This document shows, piece after piece, positions 1 to 6,428 of a stretch of DNA of 20,656 nt (within the stretch, counting starts at the first letter, position 1; each line of letters begins with the position of its first letter). The position numbers and the translations under genes were made by a program. The DNA comes from Polaribacter sp. (lineage in GTDB: Bacteria > Bacteroidota > Bacteroidia > Flavobacteriales > Flavobacteriaceae): contig JANQTK010000172.1 of the NCBI GenBank assembly GCA_030731695.1, positions 6,907-27,562 on the forward strand. Direction: 5' to 3'. The notes beneath the pieces were generated by a model. It saw only the letters and a program-made list of their open reading frames with translations, ran no database searches and had not been told where the DNA came from.

Positions 1-287
1 TTTTCAAAAACTTCTACAAAAAAATCATCCACTACAATTGTGGTATCTCCATCATTTATTTTACTAATATCCGAAGTTGGAATATAAGTTGATAATGACT
101 CGTTGAATGCTAAAAATAAGCTATCAATTGAATTTTGATAGTTTTTTGATGCATTTAAATAGGTAATTCTGTATGTTGTGCCAAAAACTTCCCCTTGTAA
201 AACGAAGTCTTGTTTTTCAACTTTTGAATTACAGCCTGAAAAAATTGCTAATAAAACAATAATTATGATAGTAATTTTTGATTTCAT
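1..287 (-). CDS. apbE: FAD:protein FMN transferase (ApbE-like lipoprotein), 5' part only
   Basis: The first 95 codons of a minus-strand gene whose 3' part lies outside the window. The product starts MKSKITIIIIVLLAIFSGC, a signal peptide with a lipobox and lipidated Cys19. After it come GEVFGTTYRITY and a stretch with STYIPTSDISKIN (residues about 36-80), which I recognise as the N-terminal pattern of ApbE proteins. The family transfers FMN from FAD onto threonine residues of exported or membrane proteins such as NqrB/NqrC and RnfG; the substrate here cannot be seen. Its ATG at 285-287 is preceded by a TAnnTTTG promoter element read leftward. Identification rests on the N-terminus only; the catalytic C-terminal half is not in view. 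Confidence 0.8.
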   Translation of the reverse strand, partial: MKSKITIIIIVLLAIFSGCNSKVEKQDFVLQGEVFGTTYRITYLNASKNYQNSIDSLFLAFNESLSTYIPTSDISKINDGDTTIVVDDFFVEVFE

Positions 288-307
288 GAAAAAGACGATA
301 TTTACAA

Positions 308-315
308 CAAAAATA
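308..315 (-). promoter_or_regulatory. -7 promoter element of the apbE-like gene
   Basis: On the minus strand this reads TATTTTTG, an exact match to the Bacteroidota -7 consensus TAnnTTTG, and it ends 20 bp before the apbE-like ATG. It lies back to back with the plus-strand element at 372-379, so the 116-bp gap between the two genes is a divergent promoter region. No convincing -33 element was found at the expected spacing. Confidence 0.5.
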
Positions 316-371
316 GTGTTTAAAATTTTCATAAAATAAAGAATAAACACCTATTTATAGCGAGTTTTTGT

Positions 372-379
372 TAAATTTG
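372..379 (+). promoter_or_regulatory. -7 promoter element of the OmpA-like lipoprotein gene
   Basis: Reads TAAATTTG, an exact TAnnTTTG match, 24 bp before the ATG at 404. The -33 region is not clear. Confidence 0.5.
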
Positions 380-403
380 CATATTGAATTTAATATGTAA
401 ATC

Positions 404-1249
404 ATGAAAAAAATCATTATCGTATTCGTAACTGCTATTCTTGTTAGCTCGTGTGTAACCAAAAAAGAATTTGTTGAATTGCAAGCTAAACATGACAAAG
501 CTCAAACTGAGTTGGTTGATGTGAAAGCAAATTTACAAAAATGTTTGATTGAAAAAGAAAAAGAAGATTCAAAAATGTTTGCTTTGACTGAGCAAGTAAA
601 ATATCTTCAAGAAGATAAAAAAACGGCTTTAAAACAAGTTGAAAACTTGACTGTTTTAACTCAATCTTCTTCAGATAATATTAAAAATGTAATTTCTCAA
701 TTGAGTGAAAAAGACAAATATATCAATGGAATCAGAAAAGCAATGACTGCAAAAGATTCTTTGAATTTAGCGATTAAATATCACTTAACTAAGAATTTAA
801 CGGATGGAATTCAAGACAAAGACATTGAAGTAAACGTTGAAAAAACGGTGGTAATGATTTCTATTTCTGACAAATTTTTATTCAAAAGTGGAAGCTATAA
901 CATTTCTGAAACTGCTTACACTGTGTTAGAAAAAATCGCCAAAGTAATCAATGATCAACCTAAAATGGAAGTGATGATTGAAGGTCATACTGATTCAACG
1001 CCAATGAAAAAAGATTTGATTCAAGACAACTGGGATTTATCAGTATTGAGAGCTACTTCAATCACAAGAATTTTACAAACAAAATATAGCGTAAAACCTG
1101 AGAGATTGATTGCAGCAGGAAGAAGTGAATACATTCCATTAGCGCCAAATGATACCGCTGAAAACAAAGCTAAAAACAGAAGAACAAAAATTATTATCAT
1201 GCCTAAATTAGACCAGTTTTTTAGTCTATTAGAGCAAGATGGAAAATAA
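404..1249 (+). CDS. OmpA-family peptidoglycan-associated lipoprotein
   Basis: A 281-residue envelope protein. Residues 1-17 are a lipoprotein signal ending VSSC, so Cys17 is probably lipidated. Residues about 20-115 are charged and rich in Lys/Glu/Gln, consistent with a coiled-coil or spacer. Residues about 143-270 form an OmpA C-terminal domain: FKSGSYNI (159-166), EGHTDSTP (193-200), a NWDLSVLRA segment (209-217) and the NRRTKIII end (258-265). The Asp in GHTD and the Arg of NRR are the usual residues that bind meso-diaminopimelate of peptidoglycan. The protein probably ties the outer membrane to the cell wall. It has its own promoter and a strong terminator, so it is likely monocistronic. 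The architecture is common in Flavobacteriia; the exact subfamily is not assigned. Confidence 0.9.
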   Translation: MKKIIIVFVTAILVSSCVTKKEFVELQAKHDKAQTELVDVKANLQKCLIEKEKEDSKMFALTEQVKYLQEDKKTALKQVENLTVLTQSSSDNIKNVISQLSEKDKYINGIRKAMTAKDSLNLAIKYHLTKNLTDGIQDKDIEVNVEKTVVMISISDKFLFKSGSYNISETAYTVLEKIAKVINDQPKMEVMIEGHTDSTPMKKDLIQDNWDLSVLRATSITRILQTKYSVKPERLIAAGRSEYIPLAPNDTAENKAKNRRTKIIIMPKLDQFFSLLEQDGK

Positions 1250-1271
1250 TTTTTAATCCATTTTAAAACAC

Positions 1272-1303
1272 AAAAACCATCTGAAATTCAGATGGTTTTT
1301 TTT
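1272..1303 (+). terminator. Rho-independent terminator after the OmpA-like gene
   Basis: A 13-bp perfect stem (1272-1284 paired with 1288-1300), 3-nt loop, and a run of eight T (1296-1303), starting 22 bp after the stop codon. The G/C core is CCATCTG/CAGATGG. Textbook intrinsic terminator and the clearest in the window. Confidence 0.9.
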
Positions 1304-1405
1304 GATATTGATTTTACAAAAAAATAATTAAAAATACTTCTTATAAAAAAGTAAAAATATTTATATTTATTTTAAATTAAAACGTTTATAATCAATTCAA
1401 TTCAT

Positions 1406-1978
1406 ATGGAAAAAGGTCGTGTTGAAGCTTTTAGTGATGGCGTTTTAGCAATCATTATTACAATTATGGTGCTTGAAATTAAAGTGCCTCATGGAGATAA
1501 TTTTACTGATTTGTTTCCAGTAATTCCAATAATTTTAAGTTATGTGTTGAGTTTCATTTATATCGGAATTTACTGGAATAATCATCATCATATGATGCAA
1601 ATCGTAAAAAAAGTAAATGGCAATATCCTTTGGGCAAATCTTCACTTGCTTTTTTGGCTTTCTTTAATTCCTTTTGTAACAAGTTGGATGGGCGAACATC
1701 ATTTTAGTTCAAAACCCATGGCACTGTATGGTTTTGTATTACTGATGGCAGCAATGGCTTATTTTATTTTGCAAAACGAAATTATCAAAAGTCAAGGAGA
1801 AAATTCTATTTTAGCGAAAGCTGTAGGTAAAGATTTTAAAGGAAAAATATCTCCGATTTTATATTTGTTTGGTATCAGTATTAGTTTTGTTAATTCTTAT
1901 TTAGGAGGTGCACTCTTTATTTTAGTGGCATTTATTTGGCTTATTCCTGACAAAAGAATAGAAAAAAGTTTGCAATAA
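1406..1978 (+). CDS. TMEM175-family (DUF1211) ion channel-like membrane protein
   Basis: A 190-residue integral membrane protein. The N-terminus RVEAFSDGVLAIIITIMVLE (residues 5-24) is the TMEM175 hallmark: an R-x-x-x-F-S-D-G motif in the first helix, where the FSDG helix lines the pore of bacterial TMEM175 potassium channels. About six hydrophobic segments follow (near residues 9-25, 36-58, 73-90, 103-121, 147-163, 166-181). One helix of six per subunit with tetramer assembly is the known bacterial form. A histidine cluster WNNHHHMM lies at about residues 57-64. The length fits the family. The gene stands alone between a terminator and a convergent gene 12 bp after its stop. Potassium conduction is inferred from the family, not visible here. 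Confidence 0.85.
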   Translation: MEKGRVEAFSDGVLAIIITIMVLEIKVPHGDNFTDLFPVIPIILSYVLSFIYIGIYWNNHHHMMQIVKKVNGNILWANLHLLFWLSLIPFVTSWMGEHHFSSKPMALYGFVLLMAAMAYFILQNEIIKSQGENSILAKAVGKDFKGKISPILYLFGISISFVNSYLGGALFILVAFIWLIPDKRIEKSLQ

Positions 1979-1990
1979 AAAACTCTTTCA

Positions 1991-2356
1991 TCAATCCAAA
2001 ACCTTCACAAAATCCTCAAATGCTACATAATAAGGTTGGTCTTTAAAAACAGGATTTTCAACACTTTCTGCATTGGCAATACCAACACCTGCATACCAAA
2101 CTTTGGCATTTTGTTGTTTGGCATGAGAAACAAAAGTTTCCATCCAAATTGTATCATATTCATTCGGATTTTGCAAATTGTTAGTAGCTTTTACCAACAC
2201 AAAAATGGTTGGTTCACCTTTTTTAAACAATACAAACTGAGGATGTCTTTTTAACTGACTATTAATGGCTTGAAATTCATAACCCATTTCCACCAACTTT
2301 TCCCCCACAATATTCATTGCCAAATTATGCAATTCTTGCTTGGTTAAAATATGCAT
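1991..2356 (-). CDS. Conserved 121-residue flavobacterial protein of unknown function
   Basis: A 121-residue soluble protein with no signal peptide or membrane segment. It starts MHILTKQELHNLAMNIVG and contains NEYDTIWMET and a KVWYAGVGIANAES segment, which look like conserved cores. I recall near-identical short proteins across Flavobacteriia that databases label as subunit F of the Na+-translocating NADH-quinone reductase. Nothing in the sequence supports that name: there is no FAD, NADH or 2Fe-2S motif and it is far too short. Its ATG lies two bases after the stop of the upstream helicase gene, so the two are probably co-transcribed and translationally coupled. The function is unknown. Confidence 0.75.
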   Translation of the reverse strand: MHILTKQELHNLAMNIVGEKLVEMGYEFQAINSQLKRHPQFVLFKKGEPTIFVLVKATNNLQNPNEYDTIWMETFVSHAKQQNAKVWYAGVGIANAESVENPVFKDQPYYVAFEDFVKVLD

Positions 2357-2358
2357 TG

Positions 2359-3708
2359 CTACTTTTTATTACGTTTGTTGTAATTTTTATCTCCCCTGGT
2401 TTTTGGTTTCTTATACTTTTTCGCAATTTCTCTTCGATAAGAACCGCCTAAATTTACTTTGCTGTTTTTCTCACTTTTTTCATGAAAAGCTTCGCCAGGA
2501 ACATATTCAATTCCTGTTCTGTTTTTAGATTGTTCATTTTCCTCTCTTGGGCGTTCATCATCAGTTAAAACATCTGAAATTTTAACTGTTTCTGGAAGTT
2601 CTAAAATCGGAATTTTAAAATCCATCAACGTTTCTATTTGCGCTTTAAATGGTTGTTCTTTTTCTGTTGATAATAAAATAGCTGTTCCTTCTTTTTCAGC
2701 ACGGCCAGTTCTACCAATTCTGTGCATATAATTTTCAGGGAAATCTGGTGTATCAAAATTGATTACATGACTCACATTGTCAAAATCCAAACCACGAGCC
2801 ATGACATCTGTGGCTAATAAAATTCGGTTGAAACCTGCATCAAATTGTTTGATAGAACGAATTCTATAATTTTGCGTTTTATTAGAGTGAATTACACAAG
2901 ATTCGTCTCCAAAAACTGGTTCTAAATGCTTGAATAACAAATCTGCAGTTCTTTTATACCCCACAAAAATGAGCACTTTATTATATTTGGTTTTGTCTTT
3001 TAAAAGATGGTGCAACAAGTTTACTTTTGTAAAAAAATTTGGAATATTATAAGAAACTTGTGTAATGTTTTCAAGAGGAGTTCCACTCACTGCAATCGAA
3101 ATTTTCTCAGGATTTTTAAAAAAATCATCAATTAAAACAGCAACATCTTCAGTCATTGTTGCAGAAAATAAAATATTTTGTCTTTTTTCTGGTAGTAAAT
3201 CAAAAATGTTCATCAATTGAAATCTGAAACCTAAATCTAACATCACATCAACCTCATCAATCACCAATTTTTGAATGGTTTTAAGTTTCAAAACGTTGCT
3301 CAAAGCCAAATCATACAAACGTCCTGGAGTTGCTACAATAATGTCTTGACCTAGCGCAATTCCTTGTTTTTGGGTATTGATATTTACACCACCATAAACT
3401 CCTAAAACACGTATATTGAGATATTTAGATAATTTTTCGATATCTTCAACAGCTTGAATAACCAATTCACGCGTTGGAACTAAAACCAAAATCCTTGGAT
3501 GTTGCGTTTTTAAAAAAGGTAAATCTCTTAAAATTGGCAACATATAAGCAAATGTTTTTCCTGTTCCAGTTTGCGCAATTCCAACCACATCTTTTCCAGA
3601 TCTTACCACTGGAAATGCCTCATACTGAATTGGCGTTGGATTTTTAAATCCTAAGTCGTCAATAGCATACTGCAATTGGTTTGAAAGGTCTAAGTCTGAA
3701 AAATTCAT
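2359..3708 (-). CDS. DEAD-box ATP-dependent RNA helicase (DEVD variant)
   Basis: A 449-residue helicase counted from the ATG at 3706-3708. Motifs in order: Q motif with Gln in PTPIQYEA, motif I AQTGTGKT (45-52), PTREL, TPGRL, motif II DEVD (151-154) instead of DEAD, SAT (182-184), then in the second RecA-like lobe ARGLDFDNVSHVINFD and HRIGRTGRA. The last 60 or so residues are basic and rich in Lys/Arg/Asn, as in RNA-binding tails of RhlE-type bacterial helicases. It likely remodels rRNA or mRNA, for example in cold adaptation or ribosome assembly. A longer reading from a TTG at 3724-3726 is possible on paper, but that TTG is the last part of the promoter element, so the ATG is preferred. Confidence 0.92.
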   Translation of the reverse strand: MNFSDLDLSNQLQYAIDDLGFKNPTPIQYEAFPVVRSGKDVVGIAQTGTGKTFAYMLPILRDLPFLKTQHPRILVLVPTRELVIQAVEDIEKLSKYLNIRVLGVYGGVNINTQKQGIALGQDIIVATPGRLYDLALSNVLKLKTIQKLVIDEVDVMLDLGFRFQLMNIFDLLPEKRQNILFSATMTEDVAVLIDDFFKNPEKISIAVSGTPLENITQVSYNIPNFFTKVNLLHHLLKDKTKYNKVLIFVGYKRTADLLFKHLEPVFGDESCVIHSNKTQNYRIRSIKQFDAGFNRILLATDVMARGLDFDNVSHVINFDTPDFPENYMHRIGRTGRAEKEGTAILLSTEKEQPFKAQIETLMDFKIPILELPETVKISDVLTDDERPREENEQSKNRTGIEYVPGEAFHEKSEKNSKVNLGGSYRREIAKKYKKPKTRGDKNYNKRNKK

Positions 3709-3723
3709 GATTTGTATTTTTTG

Positions 3724-3731
3724 CAAAGATA
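3724..3731 (-). promoter_or_regulatory. -7 promoter element of the DEAD-box helicase gene
   Basis: On the minus strand reads TATCTTTG, an exact TAnnTTTG match, ending 15 bp before the ATG at 3708. It sets transcription start close to or after position 3720, which rules out translation from the upstream TTG. Confidence 0.6.
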
Positions 3732-3773
3732 CGTTTTCTTTAATCTATGTTTTTTAAGATTTAAAAATTGTTT

Positions 3774-5270
3774 TTAATCAATAAATAATTTAATAGTAAC
3801 CTTAGTTCCTTGATTTAAATCTTCAAAAAATATTTGATGCTTTTGTTTTAAATGAGAAGAGAATATTGCTAGCCTTTCTTCGGTAAGTTTTAATCCAATT
3901 GATTCTCTTTTAATCATTTTTTTCTGTTTAAATTCCATTGCTTTTTCTCTTCCAATTCCATTATCCATGATAGAAATTTCTACAGAATCTTCATTAAGTT
4001 TATTAATCAAAATTTTTAATTTTTTTTCCCCATCTTTTGGAGACAAACCATGCCAAATAGCATTTTCAACAAAAGGTTGTAGAATTAAAGGAGGAATTTT
4101 TATGGTATCTAAATTGATGTTTTTGTCTATTTCAATTGAAAATTGAATTTCATTTTTAAATCGCAAGTTTTCTATACTTACATAAAGTTCTAAAGTATCT
4201 AATTCCTCTTGTAGCGAAACTTCTTTTTCTCTTGATATTGTAAGTATTTTTCGAATTAATTTTGAGAATTTATTCAAATAATAAACTGCATTTTCTTTGT
4301 TATTTTTTATGATGTTTAATTTGATTGAATTTAGAGAATTAAAAATAAAATGTGGATTCATTTGACTTTGCAAAGAAGTTACTTTTAATTCTGCTATTTC
4401 TTTTTCGTGGGTTAGCTCGAGTTGTTTTATACGTTCTTCTTCAGCTATTTTATTCAATAAAATAATTTCAGCCGTTTTTGTTTCTACGTCTTTTTGTAAT
4501 CTTTCAGTAAGAATATTTTTCAGTTTTTCATTTTCATTATACTGTTCAATTAATTTTATTTGGTTTTCATTTCTTTCCTGAAAAATTAAACGTTGTTTGA
4601 CGACTAATCCTAGGGCGAAAAATATATTTTCTATAAAAACTCCAGCATAAAAAAATGTCCAAGCATAATAGATGTTGTTTTTTGTAAAAATTGAGGTGGT
4701 TAGTGCCAAAATAGAAAAAACAGAAAATGACAAACTTCCTAAAATGATATAATATTTTACAGCTGTTTTCATCTTAAAAAGGTAATAGTATATGAAAAAA
4801 CTCATTACAATAAGAACTGGCACAAATAAAATCAAGAAAAATATTCGAACAAAATTTGCATTAAAAACAACATCGTACACAAATAAAATAGCTAAAAAAT
4901 AGGTTAAATATTTAATGATATTTTTAATGTTTTTTGCTGTTTTGTCTTTAAATAAAGCTGCTCCTCCTAATTCAGTTACAAACATTAAATATGCGCTATT
5001 ATACAACCATTCTAGAGCAGGATGAATTGGTAATGAAGTACCAACCAACTCTTTGTTGAGAACTGAATCGTGATAAATACTAATATTAATAAGGATTTGA
5101 TCTACAAAGATTATTAATGCATAAATGGCATACCACAAATAAGCTTTGTCTTTATAACTTGTATATAGATAAATGTTTTGTAGTAAAATAATAATTAATA
5201 CTCCAATTATAAAAATTGAAAAAATCGCTAAAGGATTTATTTCGAAAAAAGTTTTTAGACCTTCAACCAT
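3774..5270 (-). CDS. Sensor histidine kinase, LytS/YehU type with N-terminal 7TM sensor
   Basis: A 498-residue membrane kinase. About seven hydrophobic segments fill residues 13-222, resembling a 7TMR-DISM sensor without an extracellular N-terminal domain. A charged coiled-coil follows (about 225-295). The PF06580 domain starts with QMNPHFIFNSL, placing the phospho-acceptor at His307. The ATPase part shows the N-box PFVENAIWHG and the G1 box DNGIGR, then SIGLKLTEERL. It presumably autophosphorylates and passes phosphate to the LytTR regulator encoded 9 bp upstream in the same operon. The signal is unknown. Complete catalytic motifs argue that it is active. Confidence 0.9.
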   Translation of the reverse strand: MVEGLKTFFEINPLAIFSIFIIGVLIIILLQNIYLYTSYKDKAYLWYAIYALIIFVDQILINISIYHDSVLNKELVGTSLPIHPALEWLYNSAYLMFVTELGGAALFKDKTAKNIKNIIKYLTYFLAILFVYDVVFNANFVRIFFLILFVPVLIVMSFFIYYYLFKMKTAVKYYIILGSLSFSVFSILALTTSIFTKNNIYYAWTFFYAGVFIENIFFALGLVVKQRLIFQERNENQIKLIEQYNENEKLKNILTERLQKDVETKTAEIILLNKIAEEERIKQLELTHEKEIAELKVTSLQSQMNPHFIFNSLNSIKLNIIKNNKENAVYYLNKFSKLIRKILTISREKEVSLQEELDTLELYVSIENLRFKNEIQFSIEIDKNINLDTIKIPPLILQPFVENAIWHGLSPKDGEKKLKILINKLNEDSVEISIMDNGIGREKAMEFKQKKMIKRESIGLKLTEERLAIFSSHLKQKHQIFFEDLNQGTKVTIKLFID

Positions 5271-5279
5271 TGTATCAAT

Positions 5280-6020
5280 TTAAATATTTTTAATCGCTTC
5301 TAAAATATAAGCTCTGTTAGATTTTGAAACTGGGATGGTTATATTATTTTCTATAATTAAATAATAACCTTCATTTTTAACATATTCTTTTACGTAATTA
5401 ATATTTACTAGATATGATTGATGAACTCTTATGATTTGGTCAGAATTAAATAATTCATGGACATCTTTAATCTTTTTTGAATACAAATATTTATTGCCAT
5501 TTAATAAATATATGGTAGTATAATTTCCATCTGATTTGCAATAATAAACATCCGCAATATTTAAAAAAACAGTTTTACCACTTAAAGGAATTGCTATTTT
5601 AGTTGATTTTTTTTCAATTGGTTGTATCAAATTCTGCAATGAAAAACCCAATTGCTTGTTTTGTTTATTGTTTTTAACTTTTTGAGCAACTTTCAAAAGA
5701 TCGTCATTATCAATTGGTTTTAACAAATAATCTATGGCATTTTCTTTAAAAGCTTTTAAAGCATAATTATCATAAGCCGTAGTTATAATTAAATCAAAAT
5801 CACGATATGTTAAATTAGATAATAATTGAAAACCATCCATTTTAGGCATTTCAATATCTAAAAAAACACAGTCTGGTTTTAAATAATTAATTGCTGAAAT
5901 TGCTTCTTCAGGATTTGTAAAGGATTCAATAATAGTAATATCCTTACAAAACATTTTAATTTCCCAAGCCAAGCTTTCAATAGCGTCTTGTTCATCATCA
6001 ATAAGTATAGCTCTTATCAT
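5280..6020 (-). CDS. LytTR-family response regulator
   Basis: A 246-residue regulator. The receiver domain (1 to about 120) has acidic residues DDE at 8-10, phospho-acceptor Asp55 in VFLDIEMPKMDG, the conserved Thr in TTAYDNYA and Lys in LLKPID. A LytTR DNA-binding domain follows (about 140-243), with the typical VYYCKSDGNYTTIYL and RVHQSYLVN segments. It is the first gene of a leftward operon with the histidine kinase. LytTR proteins bind pairs of direct repeats about 21 bp apart; such a pair (6183-6215) lies in the divergent intergenic region next to the small gene at 6257, the likely target. I found no exact TAnnTTTG element for this gene itself. Confidence 0.92.
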   Translation of the reverse strand: MIRAILIDDEQDAIESLAWEIKMFCKDITIIESFTNPEEAISAINYLKPDCVFLDIEMPKMDGFQLLSNLTYRDFDLIITTAYDNYALKAFKENAIDYLLKPIDNDDLLKVAQKVKNNKQNKQLGFSLQNLIQPIEKKSTKIAIPLSGKTVFLNIADVYYCKSDGNYTTIYLLNGNKYLYSKKIKDVHELFNSDQIIRVHQSYLVNINYVKEYVKNEGYYLIIENNITIPVSKSNRAYILEAIKNI

Positions 6021-6182
6021 TTATAAATTTTTAGACATATTACAATTTAGATTATTTACTTGATAAAGAAGATTATTATTTGGCTTATCTATTTCATATT
6101 TAGACGAATATACTTCATAATTAATTATCTGCAACATTAATTTCTAAATATAAAAGGAATCCTAATAAATATGAAAATAACC

Positions 6183-6215
6183 AATTCAAAAATAAAAAAA
6201 TGCAAATTCAAAAAT
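6183..6215 (+). promoter_or_regulatory. Candidate LytTR operator: direct repeat AATTCAAAAAT, 22-bp spacing
   Basis: The 11-mer AATTCAAAAAT occurs at 6183-6193 and again at 6205-6215, start to start 22 bp, about two helical turns. LytTR regulators bind two direct repeats with 21-22 bp spacing, and the LytTR gene is the divergent neighbour. The site sits 42 bp upstream of the small gene at 6257. The A-rich composition raises the chance of coincidence. Confidence 0.45.
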
Positions 6216-6218
6216 GAC

Positions 6219-6234
6219 ATGTAGCCTACATTTA
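6219..6234 (+). promoter_or_regulatory. Palindrome ATGTAG-C-CTACAT overlapping a near-consensus -7 element
   Basis: Positions 6219-6231 form a perfect 6+1+6 palindrome. Its right arm overlaps TACATTTA (6227-6234), one base off TAnnTTTG. It lies between the candidate LytTR repeats and the start codon at 6257. It could be a repressor or activator half-site pair, or only a small hairpin; if the -7 is real, the palindrome is placed to control access to it. Confidence 0.35.
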
Positions 6235-6256
6235 AGCAATAAAACTATAAAATAAC

Positions 6257-6409
6257 ATGGAAAAAGACAAAATAACCAGAAAAGAAGCATTAAAAAAAAT
6301 GCAAAACTATAGTAAGTATGTTGCGCTAACAGCAATAGGAACTTACATTATTCTTCATCCCAAAAAAGCACAAGCATCAAGCCCAGCAGCACCTGGAACT
6401 GGATTTTAA
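6257..6409 (+). CDS. Short secreted peptide precursor, 50 codons, unknown function
   Basis: ATG at 6257, TAA at 6407-6409. The product has a basic start with TRKEALKK (residues 7-14), resembling a Tat motif with R-K in place of R-R, a hydrophobic stretch at about 21-33, then HPKKAQA and a ten-residue tail SSPAAPGTGF. An A-x-A cleavage site after AQA (residue 40) would release just that tail. I believe similar short proteins with this leader and a Pro/Gly tail occur in other flavobacteria, but cannot check. The stop is 19 bp before the T9SS protein gene, so the two are likely co-transcribed. Candidate LytTR repeats and a palindrome lie directly upstream. Its role as signal, pigment or cofactor peptide, or structural part is unknown. 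Confidence 0.65.
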   Translation: MEKDKITRKEALKKMQNYSKYVALTAIGTYIILHPKKAQASSPAAPGTGF

Positions 6410-6428
6410 TAACAAAAAAATAATTATT

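Noticed and set aside
1393..1404. CAATTCAATTCA before the TMEM175-like gene, resembling the LytTR core
   Set aside because: The two copies are adjacent, not 21-22 bp apart, and no regulator is nearby; likely chance in AT-rich DNA.
2036..2528. Plus-strand frames 2036-2254 and 2340-2528
   Set aside because: Antisense to the 121-residue protein and the helicase tail, with Phe/Cys-rich translations typical of shadow frames.
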